This document shows positions 1-6,284 of a DNA stretch of 15,962 bases, piece by piece. The notes under the pieces are model-generated. The model was not told the DNA's origin, made no database searches, and was given only the letters and a program-made list of their open reading frames with translations. This DNA comes from Candidatus Omnitrophota bacterium (GTDB taxonomy: Bacteria; Omnitrophota; Gorgyraeia; Duberdicusellales; 4484-171), in NCBI GenBank assembly GCA_028710385.1, contig JAQTUC010000017.1, positions 1 through 15,962 of the forward strand, in the 5' to 3' direction. A program made the position numbers and the translations under genes. Position 1 is the first letter of the stretch; the number at the start of each line of letters is the position of its first letter.

Positions 1-59
1 ATCAGGACGAAACGATGCCCAAAAATTCTGCATAACCAGTAAAGCTTGAATAAAGACAT
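1..59 (-). CDS. Start of a small unidentified Cys/His-containing protein (cut by window edge)
   Basis: Only the first 19 codons are visible, beginning MSLFKLYWLCRIFGHRFVL. The ATG at 57-59 has a purine-rich AGGCAGG about five bases upstream, and a consensus promoter lies roughly 180 bases further upstream at 241-268. The CRIFGH stretch recalls short zinc-ribbon-like proteins that open with a Cys-x(3-4)-Gly-His segment, but that is only a resemblance in a few residues. I cannot name a function. The reading frame runs off the left edge without a stop. The call rests on start-site context rather than homology, so it could be a chance frame. Confidence 0.4.
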   Translation of the reverse strand, partial: MSLFKLYWLCRIFGHRFVL

Positions 60-73
60 AGTAACCTGCCTTT

Positions 74-96
74 GGCGGATATCAATAAATACCACC
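74..96 (-). promoter_or_regulatory. Small hairpin just upstream of the ribosome binding site
   Basis: In transcript sense GGTGG pairs with CCGCC (one G-U pair), continued by TAT with ATA around a short AT loop. It ends a few bases before the AGGCAGG that precedes the ATG at 59. It could modulate access to that site. The stem is short and the evidence is limited to complementarity and position. Confidence 0.25.
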
Positions 97-121
97 GTAT
101 AAATTTTGATTTTTAAAATTA

Positions 122-235
122 CTCCAGGCTTCGGAAATTATTTAAATATAAAATATAGTGAGCAGTCCGATGCGAGGTTCTATGAAGACATTTATCTATA
201 TTAAATAAAATAAAAATTTCCAAACCGCACTGGAG
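122..235 (-). promoter_or_regulatory. Self-complementary leader or small structured RNA
   Basis: In transcript orientation the element opens with CTCCAG (235-230), which pairs with CTGGAG (127-122). Inside this, GGAAAT (+ strand 133-138) pairs with ATTTCC (216-221), TATTTAA (139-145) with TTAAATA (201-207), and TATAG (154-158) with CTATA (196-200). The four nested helices enclose an apical region of about 37 bases. The outermost strand begins almost exactly where transcription from the promoter at 241-268 should start. It matches no riboswitch or 4.5S/6S consensus that I recognise. It could be the 5' leader of the gene starting at 59 or an independent small RNA. The inner helices are AT-rich and could be fortuitous. 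Confidence 0.35.
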
Positions 236-240
236 AAAAA

Positions 241-268
241 ATTATATTCTAAAAATTTTTTTTGTCAA
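241..268 (-). promoter_or_regulatory. Consensus sigma70 promoter
   Basis: On the minus strand TTGACA (268-263) and TATAAT (246-241) both match the sigma70 -35 and -10 hexamers perfectly, separated by 16 bases. The predicted start is near 234-236. The promoter lies downstream of the EF-G fusion gene and points to the left edge, so it should drive the leader at 122-235 and the gene starting at 59. The area is AT-rich, but two perfect hexamers at acceptable spacing are unlikely to be chance. Confidence 0.65.
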
Positions 269-300
269 GATTCTTGGTTGATAAGTTGGCAGGCTGATAT

Positions 301-355
301 GTTATTATGCTGGTAGGTTTAACTTAAAAGCATAGCAGCCTATTAACCTAATAAC
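301..355 (-). other. Imperfect dyad directly after the EF-G fusion stop codon
   Basis: GTTATTA (301-307) and TAATAAC (349-355) are exact inverted repeats directly abutting the TAG stop at 356-358. Inside them GCTGGTA (309-315) and TAGCAGC (332-338) are complementary except for one base. It may help end transcription of the fusion gene, but there is no following T-tract on the minus strand, so I do not call it an intrinsic terminator. Apart from the promoter and leader described separately, I see no gene in the stretch 60-355. Confidence 0.25.
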
Positions 356-3300
356 CTATTTATTCTGCGCTTCTTTTTCCTTTTTCTTTTCCTCAACGAT
401 TTTTTCGGCAAGGCTTGAAGGAAGCGGCTCATATTTGGAAAATTCCATGGCAAAAGTTGCGCGGCCGCTTGAGAGCGAGCGGAAAATCTGGGAATAACCA
501 AACATTTCAGAAAGCGGAGCTTCGGATATGATAAGCTTCTGGTTGCTTTTATCTTCTATATTTATGATTTTTCCTCTTTTTGAACAGATATAACCTACTA
601 TACTGCTTAAATATTCCTCCGGTGTAAGCACTTCAATACGCATATACGGCTCAATAAGCACAGGGTTCGCCTTTAAGAAAGTTTCGCGGTAACAGCCCAT
701 CGCAGCGATACGAAATGCTATATCGGACGAGTCAACCTCATGGAAAGAGCCGTCAAGAAGAGTTGCCTTAAAATCAACGGCAGGGTATCCTGCATACACG
801 CTTTTTTTCATAACTTCTTTTAAGCCTTTTTCTATAGAAGGCACAAAGTTCTGGGGGATTGCTCCTCCTTTTATTTTACTTTCAAAAACAAAACCTTTTC
901 CTTTTTCGTTTGGAGAAAACTCTATAACCACGTGCCCGTATTGCCCATGGCCGCCGGATTGTTTTATGTGTTTATACTCTCCTGTTACGGTTTTTAATAT
1001 TGTTTCCTTATATGCGACTTTTGGAGGGCTTACTTCCGCCTCAACCTTAAACTCTTCCTTTAACCTGTCCACCATGATCTCAAGATGCAATTCGCCCATT
1101 CCGGAGAGAAGAATTTCATTGGTTTCTTCATCGGTCTCAAAAGCAAAAGTAGGGTCTTCTTCAACCAGTTTCATTATGGCTTTGCCTAATCTATCCTGGT
1201 CCTGCCTTGTCTTTGGTTTTATGCTTATGGAAACTACCGGCTCAGGAAATTCTATTGATTCAAGTATAACGGGCCTTGTTTCTGAGCATAAAGTATCCCC
1301 TGTAACTGTTGAGCCAAGGCCGACTGCCGCTCCAATATCGCCTGCGCAGATAGAACTTCTGTTTTCTTTCTGATTAGCGTGCATTTGGAGAATTCTTCCC
1401 ACTCTTTCTTTTTTATTTTTGGTGCTGTTAAAAATGTAAGAGCCTGCTGTAAGATAACCTGAATAAACCCTGAAATAAACCAGTTTTCCGACGTGAGGGT
1501 CTGCCTGTATTTTAAATGCAAGCGCAGCGAACGGCTCATTTACCGTAGGAGAAATTTTAATCAGGGTGCTTGCATCCTTGGGGTCTTTTCCTTCAACCGC
1601 GGGTAAATCTAGCGGGGAGGGAAGATAAAAAGTTACTGCGTCCAGAAGTTTCTGCAATCCCTTGTTTTTAAGCGCTGATCCGCAAAGCATAGGAATAATT
1701 TTATTGCCTATAGTCGCTTTTCTTATGGCTGATTTTAATTCTTCCGGAGTTATAGAATTTTCGTCTTTCAAATATTTTTCTGCCAGCGATTCGTCCAAAG
1801 AACAGGTTTTTTCAAGTAAATTATGCCGCCATTTTTTTGCCAGCTCCAGGCAATCAGCCGGTATTTCTTCGGCGTTTACTTTTTTAACGTCTTCATCTTT
1901 CCCATACATATAAGCTTTCATTTCTATTAAATCAACCACGCCTTTGAAATCAGCCTCTGCGCCTATGGGAACTTCCACGGGAACGGCGTTTGCCCCTAAT
2001 TTTTCTTCTATCTCTCCAAGGACCTTATAAAAATCAGCGCCGACGCGGTCCATTTTATTAACAAATACCATTTTTGAAACATGGTATTTATCTGACTGCC
2101 GCCATACAGTTTCAGACTGCGCCTCAACTCCGCCGACTGCGCAGAAAACAACAACAGCTCCGTCAAGCACGCGAAGGCTCCTTTCAACTTCAGCGGTAAA
2201 ATCAACGTGGCCGGGAGTATCAATAACATTAATTCTTGTATCAAGCCAGAAACAGGTAGTCGCGGCAGCGGTAATTGTAATACCGCGCTCCCTTTCCTGT
2301 TTCATCCAGTCCATGGTGGCTTTTCCGTCATGAACCTCGCCTACTTTATGAATTTTTCCTGTGTAAAAAAGCAGGCGTTCGGTAAGAGTGGTTTTGCCGG
2401 CATCAATATGCGCCATAATACCGATATTTCTTACTTTGCTAAGGTCTACGGACAAATCTACTTTTTCTTCAGCCTGCGGCTCCTCAGCTGCTTCTGCCGG
2501 CTGCTTTGTTTCTTCCTCTTTTGGTTTTGCCGGTTCCTCTGGAAGTTTTGCCGGTTCTTCTTGAGGCTTTGGCGGTTCTTCCTGTGGTTTCGGAGTTTCT
2601 TCTTTTGCAGGCTCTTGGGTTTTAGGCACTTCTGTTGGAAGAATTGTTTTTTCAGCTTCAGGTTGCTCTGGTTTTTCCGTAGTTTGCGTTAAATCTTTTT
2701 TCTCTGCCGCCTCAGGCAAAGGAGCAATTGATTCTGCGGGTTTTTCCAAAGGCGTTAATTCTTCGGGATTTTTTGTCTCCTCAACCTTTGCGGTTTCTTG
2801 AGGCAAGGAACCCTCTGTAACCTCTCTGGACTTGACTGTTAATTGGGCATTTAATTGGTGGACTTTTGCCTCCAGCTCATTTAACTTTTCGTCTTTCGCA
2901 AGTAATATCTTTTTCTTTTCCTCTATTTCTTTTTCAATATTGTCAAAGTTTTCCTTAAGCTCCTTATACTCATCTTTTGAAACCCAATCGCTTTGCTCAA
3001 GCTTTCTCTTTAAGCCGTGCGTTGTTTTTGTCTGTTCCTGGAGTTTAGAGAGATAATCCTTCAGCTTGAATTTTAAAACTCTTATTTCTTCATCTTTTTC
3101 ATTATTATGTTTTGTGATTTCCTCTATCTTGTCGTTTAATTCTTTTACCTCTCTGTTTAATTTTACATTCTCGGAAAATTTCTTTTCAATGTCTTTTTCT
3201 TTTTCCTGAAGTTTGTCTTTAAGCTCAACCGCCTGCTGCTTTGCGCTCTGTGTATCCTTGCTGCCTAATTCCTCCCATTTTTTCTGTTTTTCTATTGTCT

Positions 3301-3565
3301 TCTCAAGTTCCTGCTTTTCCTTATCTTTTTCCTGCAACTGTGTTTCAAGGTTTTTTATATTTCCGTCAGTTTCTTTTAGTTTTACGTTTAATGAAGAAAT
3401 ATTTTCCTTAAGAGAACCTACTTTTTCCTGAAGCCTTTTGATAGTCGCTTCATAATCCTCTTTTTGTATCTCTCCGACTTTGCTCTTATCTGAGGATGAA
3501 GGCAAAAGCACATAAAGCCCCGCGAACACGCCACCAACTATAAGCAGTATAATAAATATAACCAT
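356..3565 (-). CDS. Membrane-anchored coiled-coil protein fused to a complete elongation factor G
   Basis: Residues 3-21 form one hydrophobic segment with no charged residue before it and Lys27/Lys29 after it. Residues about 32-250 are a Lys/Glu-rich coiled coil, and about 251-370 are a Pro/Glu/Lys/Ala-rich linker. Residues about 372-1069 (about 698) match full-length EF-G: G1 AHIDAGKTT 385-393, switch I RGITIT 427-432, G3 DTPGH 449-453 with catalytic His453, G4 NKMD 503-506, G5 GSA 629-631. Domain II is about 672-770 and domain III 775-848. Domain IV has GGHGQYGH 871-878 and HEVDSS 942-947; domain V is about 970-1055. EF-G is the GTPase that drives ribosomal translocation; domain IV enters the A site. 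The frame is open throughout, with no ATG near residue 372 and only a TTG at 371, so the fusion appears real. The likely topology is N-out, C-in, because a GTPase needs cytosolic GTP. Ribosome binding before the ATG is weak. Its isolated location suggests a paralogue, not the str-operon fusA. Fusion function is unknown. Confidence 0.93.
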   Translation of the reverse strand: MVIFIILLIVGGVFAGLYVLLPSSSDKSKVGEIQKEDYEATIKRLQEKVGSLKENISSLNVKLKETDGNIKNLETQLQEKDKEKQELEKTIEKQKKWEELGSKDTQSAKQQAVELKDKLQEKEKDIEKKFSENVKLNREVKELNDKIEEITKHNNEKDEEIRVLKFKLKDYLSKLQEQTKTTHGLKRKLEQSDWVSKDEYKELKENFDNIEKEIEEKKKILLAKDEKLNELEAKVHQLNAQLTVKSREVTEGSLPQETAKVEETKNPEELTPLEKPAESIAPLPEAAEKKDLTQTTEKPEQPEAEKTILPTEVPKTQEPAKEETPKPQEEPPKPQEEPAKLPEEPAKPKEEETKQPAEAAEEPQAEEKVDLSVDLSKVRNIGIMAHIDAGKTTLTERLLFYTGKIHKVGEVHDGKATMDWMKQERERGITITAAATTCFWLDTRINVIDTPGHVDFTAEVERSLRVLDGAVVVFCAVGGVEAQSETVWRQSDKYHVSKMVFVNKMDRVGADFYKVLGEIEEKLGANAVPVEVPIGAEADFKGVVDLIEMKAYMYGKDEDVKKVNAEEIPADCLELAKKWRHNLLEKTCSLDESLAEKYLKDENSITPEELKSAIRKATIGNKIIPMLCGSALKNKGLQKLLDAVTFYLPSPLDLPAVEGKDPKDASTLIKISPTVNEPFAALAFKIQADPHVGKLVYFRVYSGYLTAGSYIFNSTKNKKERVGRILQMHANQKENRSSICAGDIGAAVGLGSTVTGDTLCSETRPVILESIEFPEPVVSISIKPKTRQDQDRLGKAIMKLVEEDPTFAFETDEETNEILLSGMGELHLEIMVDRLKEEFKVEAEVSPPKVAYKETILKTVTGEYKHIKQSGGHGQYGHVVIEFSPNEKGKGFVFESKIKGGAIPQNFVPSIEKGLKEVMKKSVYAGYPAVDFKATLLDGSFHEVDSSDIAFRIAAMGCYRETFLKANPVLIEPYMRIEVLTPEEYLSSIVGYICSKRGKIINIEDKSNQKLIISEAPLSEMFGYSQIFRSLSSGRATFAMEFSKYEPLPSSLAEKIVEEKKKEKEAQNK
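2507..2590 (-). repeat. Seven-residue Pro/Glu/Lys repeats in the linker of the EF-G fusion
   Basis: Residues 326-353 consist of four consecutive seven-residue units: KPQEEPP, KPQEEPA, KLPEEPA and KPKEEET, encoded by 21-base units. This composition resembles the extended Pro-rich spacers found in TonB-type proteins. It should be an extended or flexible tether between the coiled coil and the GTPase. The copy number is likely variable between relatives because the DNA units are similar. Confidence 0.75.
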
Positions 3566-3639
3566 TTTAAATCTTTTTGGTTTTAAGGCCGCCCCTTACC
3601 TTAATATATATAGAAGGCCGGTAAAATAGCGCTCTTTAA

Positions 3640-3668
3640 ATCATACCATTTTTTGGGGTACAGTTGAA
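3640..3668 (-). promoter_or_regulatory. Possible sigma70 promoter for the EF-G fusion gene
   Basis: On the minus strand TTCAAC (3668-3663) and TATGAT (3645-3640) lie 17 bases apart. The -10 box matches five of six consensus positions and the -35 box only three. It would start transcription about 65 bases before the ATG at 3565. This is the best candidate in the gap between the kinase terminator and the fusion gene, but the weak -35 leaves room for doubt. Confidence 0.35.
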
Positions 3669-3686
3669 GATTTTTTGAAAATTTTT

Positions 3687-3700
3687 TGTAAACGGTTACA
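3687..3700. promoter_or_regulatory. LacI-family / cre-like operator palindrome
   Basis: TGTAAACGGTTACA is a near-perfect 14-base palindrome around a central CG and fits the cre consensus TGWAANCGNTNWCA bound by LacI/GalR-family regulators such as CcpA. It lies 18 bases upstream of the proposed -35 box of the EF-G fusion gene and downstream of the preceding operon's terminator, where an activator or repressor of the fusion gene could bind. No LacI-family gene is in the window, so the cognate regulator is unknown. Confidence 0.4.
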
Positions 3701-3772
3701 TCTTAGATAGCAGATAATAGAAAGTAAGTGGCCGGTAATGTCAGCAACCTATTTCTTATCCTCCATTCGCCT

Positions 3773-3786
3773 GTGGTTAAAACCAC
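3773..3786. repeat. Perfect palindrome beside the terminator T-tract
   Basis: GTGGTT and AACCAC are separated by two bases (GTGGTTAAAACCAC on the plus strand). In the minus-strand transcript the element directly follows the T-tract of the terminator at 3787-3816. It may be a second hairpin supporting termination or a protein-binding dyad. Its function is not evident. Confidence 0.4.
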
Positions 3787-3816
3787 AAAAAAAACCTGCC
3801 TCGCTTCTCTCGCAGG
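3787..3816 (-). terminator. Intrinsic terminator of the three-gene signalling operon
   Basis: In transcript sense CCTGC (3816-3812) pairs with GCAGG (3799-3795) around a 12-base loop, followed directly by eight T residues (3794-3787). It lies 10 bases after the stop codon of the REC-PAS-PAS kinase at 3827. The stem is short but GC-rich, and the unbroken T-tract and position make termination likely. Confidence 0.6.
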
Positions 3817-3826
3817 AGCAAAAAGG

Positions 3827-5752
3827 TTAATGAGTGCTTTTCTTGGGAAGTGTTACAATAACTGTCGTCCCATTCCCCGGTTCACTTTCAATATTTATGA
3901 ATCCGTTGTGCAGCGCGACAATCTGCTGGCAAACCGTCAAACCAAGCCCGGTTCCTTTTGCCTTGGTTGTAAAAAATGGCTCAAATATCCTGCCGATTGA
4001 CTCTTTGCTTATACCTGCGCCGTTATCTTTAAGATAAATCCTTAAGGAGTCTTTTGCGTTAACAACTTCTACCTCTATCTTTCCGCTTCCTTCACAAACA
4101 GCATCTTTTGCGTTATTTAAGATATTCTGAAATACTTCCCTTATCTGAAGCGAATCAGCCTCTATTGAAATGTTTTCCAGGGGCTTCAATTTACTTTTTA
4201 TTGTTATCCCGTTTTTTTCTTTACCTCCCGCTGCCGCAAGGCATTCTTCCAGGAGCTTATCAATCCTTACGTTTTCTATGTGCGGCTTTCTAATCCTTGA
4301 GTAAAATAATAAATTGTTTATAATCTGGTCGCTTTCAAACACTTTCTTTTCTATATTCTCTATATGCTGGTTTAAAAGCGGGTTGGCAGCTTTTCTTTTA
4401 ATGTTGTGCGCTGCCATATTTATAGCAGCTAACGGGTTACGCAATTCATGCGCCACAGTTGCAGCGAGGACACCTATATCTGAAAGCCGTTTTGACTTAT
4501 CCAACTCGAGAGAAGCTTTTTTCAATTCCTCTTCCGCTTGTTTTTTCTTGGTAACATCCAGCATAGAAAAAATAAGGCCTTTTATTTCGTTGGCTTCATC
4601 TCTTACCGGCTGCAGGCTCCAATCCCAAAAAGTCACCCCCCATTCAGGATGATCAGGAAACTCAAAAGGTTTGGCATACACAGAAAACGGTTTGCCTGTT
4701 TCTACGACTTTTTTAAAAATGCCCTGATTTTCTTCATTAGGGTACAACGCAAAATGGTTTTTTCCTATAAAAAATTCGCAGCTGTGCCCGCAAGCGTTGG
4801 CATAAGCATTATTTACCCTTATGAAATTAAAATTACTGTCCAGATATACTATACAAAAATGTGTGCTGGAAAATACTCTTTCAAGAATTTCATTTGCTTT
4901 ATTTAAATCGTTTGTGCGCTGCCTTACTGCTTTTTCCAGAAAATCATGCTCTCTTTCTAGCATCCTCTCTGTTTCTTTGCGCTCGGTAATGTCCCTCACT
5001 ATACAAATTGCCCGGATAAAACCAGGCTCTGATGTCGTATCCAGGCACCCTGAAAATTCAACCCAGCGTATGGCTGCGTCATTTTTACGGCGTATGCGGC
5101 AGATAAGCCCGGTTATGCGGCCTCTCTTTAACCCCTCTCTAAGCTTTTTAGCAAACCCTACAGCATCTTCTTTATAGATTGCATGCTGCATGAATTCTAA
5201 TTTGTTCAATGGTTTATCGGCCAGCGAATAGCCGAAGATAGCATACATCAAATCATTTTTCCAATAGACCTCATCGGACTTTACGTTCCAGATAAAAACT
5301 CCTAGTTTGCCTACATCAGTTGCAAGGCGCAGCCTCTGCTCTCGTTCGCGTAAAACTGTTTCCAGCTTCTTGCGCTCAATACCATATCTGATGCTGCGCA
5401 CAAGAAGAGTGGTGTCTATTCTTCCCTTAACAAGATAGTCAGCCGCAGTATTATGCATAGCCTCAATGCCCAGATTTTCGTCATCAACTCCGGTAAACAG
5501 GATAACAGGAACTGTTGGATATTCTTTGCTTATTTTCTCAAGGCCCTCAAAACCGCGGCTGTCCGGAAGACCGACATCCAGTATGCAGGCATCGAATTTT
5601 CCATTTTTTAATTTCTTCATACCGTCATCAAGCATTCCGGCATGAGTAATTTTAAAAACAGGCTCAACAATACCTTTAAGCATCTCAAAAACAAGCCTGG
5701 CGTCAGCCGGATTGTCTTCAATCAAAAGTATTTTTATCTCTTTTTTATCCAT
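3827..5752 (-). CDS. REC-PAS-PAS-HisKA-HATPase sensor kinase with N-terminal receiver
   Basis: This 641-residue cytosolic protein (no membrane segment seen) begins with a receiver domain (residues 6-122) with acidic pocket Glu12/Asp13, phospho-acceptor Asp59, Thr87 and Lys109. Two PAS domains follow (about 135-260 and 290-403), with a short helical linker between. The histidine kinase core has the H-box AHELRNP with His435, an N-box around Asn543-Asn547, G1 DNGAG 576-580, F-box EPFFTT 591-596 and G2 GTGLGL 600-605, so it should autophosphorylate. The REC-first order implies that phosphorylation by another kinase controls this one, as in phosphorelays. It is the last gene of the operon, 29 bases after the response regulator, and a terminator follows. 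The ATG has no clear Shine-Dalgarno, so translation may be coupled to the gene before. The PAS ligands are unknown. Confidence 0.93.
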   Translation of the reverse strand: MDKKEIKILLIEDNPADARLVFEMLKGIVEPVFKITHAGMLDDGMKKLKNGKFDACILDVGLPDSRGFEGLEKISKEYPTVPVILFTGVDDENLGIEAMHNTAADYLVKGRIDTTLLVRSIRYGIERKKLETVLREREQRLRLATDVGKLGVFIWNVKSDEVYWKNDLMYAIFGYSLADKPLNKLEFMQHAIYKEDAVGFAKKLREGLKRGRITGLICRIRRKNDAAIRWVEFSGCLDTTSEPGFIRAICIVRDITERKETERMLEREHDFLEKAVRQRTNDLNKANEILERVFSSTHFCIVYLDSNFNFIRVNNAYANACGHSCEFFIGKNHFALYPNEENQGIFKKVVETGKPFSVYAKPFEFPDHPEWGVTFWDWSLQPVRDEANEIKGLIFSMLDVTKKKQAEEELKKASLELDKSKRLSDIGVLAATVAHELRNPLAAINMAAHNIKRKAANPLLNQHIENIEKKVFESDQIINNLLFYSRIRKPHIENVRIDKLLEECLAAAGGKEKNGITIKSKLKPLENISIEADSLQIREVFQNILNNAKDAVCEGSGKIEVEVVNAKDSLRIYLKDNGAGISKESIGRIFEPFFTTKAKGTGLGLTVCQQIVALHNGFINIESEPGNGTTVIVTLPKKSTH

Positions 5753-5781
5753 TTGCTTTGAAATAACTGCAAACTATTACT

Positions 5782-6234
5782 TCATATATTGTTAGGCGGT
5801 AATTTTACAATAGTCAGCCAGAAATCATTTACCGCCCTGGCAACTTTGGAAAATTGCGCAAGGTCTACCGGTTTTGTAATGTAACAGTTTGCGTGCAACT
5901 TATAGGTTTTTAGTATATCCTCTTCTGCCTTGGAAACAGTAAGTATAACAACCGGTATTGTTTTTAATTTTTCGTCTGTTTTTATTTCTTTAAGAACCTC
6001 TCTACCGTCAACTTTTGGAAGATTAAGATCAAGCAATATGAGGTCTGGGCGTTTAACTTTTGAAAATTTTCCCTGCTTACGCAAATACATAAGCGCTTCT
6101 TCACCGTCAACAACAACATTAAGATTGTTGCAGATTTTCTCCTCTTTCAACGTCTCAACCATAAGCCGGACATCAGCAGGGTTATCTTCAACAAGTAAAA
6201 TTTCAACCGGACTGAAACAACTACCGTTATTCAT
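5782..6234 (-). CDS. Rcp1-type single-domain response regulator
   Basis: This 150-residue protein is a stand-alone receiver domain with Glu16/Asp17, phospho-acceptor Asp69 in LLDLNLPK, Thr99 and Lys121 followed by Pro122. The LHANCYITKPVDL segment and the C-terminal FWLTIVKLPP tail are typical of the Rcp1 family, the partners of phytochrome-like kinases such as Cph1. There is no output domain, so it acts by shuttling phosphate or by protein contact. It lies between two kinases, 50 bases after the large sensor kinase, whose ASHDLQEPLR H-box is of the phytochrome-associated type, and 29 bases before the REC-kinase. GGAGG at 6240-6244, five bases from the ATG, supports the start. It is likely the phosphate carrier from the first kinase; the downstream target is unknown. 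Confidence 0.93.
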   Translation of the reverse strand: MNNGSCFSPVEILLVEDNPADVRLMVETLKEEKICNNLNVVVDGEEALMYLRKQGKFSKVKRPDLILLDLNLPKVDGREVLKEIKTDEKLKTIPVVILTVSKAEEDILKTYKLHANCYITKPVDLAQFSKVARAVNDFWLTIVKLPPNNI

Positions 6235-6239
6235 TTAAA

Positions 6240-6244
6240 CCTCC
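6240..6244 (-). promoter_or_regulatory. Ribosome binding site of the Rcp1-type regulator
   Basis: GGAGG lies five bases before the ATG at 6234. It fixes the start of the regulator and is much stronger than the sites of the two flanking kinases, which suggests the regulator is made in excess over both. Confidence 0.75.
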
Positions 6245-6284
6245 GTGTTTTACGCCAATAATTTTAACCTTACAGGCAAACTTT

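Noticed and set aside
2207..2692. Plus-strand frame of 161 codons rich in Phe, Leu, Cys and Arg
   Set aside because: It is the antisense of the Glu/Lys/Pro-rich linker and G domain; its composition is explained by the complementary codons.
3616..3738. GGCCGGTAA occurring twice (3616-3624 and 3730-3738)
   Set aside because: A nine-base direct repeat 114 bases apart is too short to carry weight without further copies or context.
3728..4000. Plus-strand frame of 90 codons overlapping the kinase 3' end
   Set aside because: It mostly lies antisense to the conserved HATPase region, crosses the terminator and palindrome, and shows no recognisable motif.
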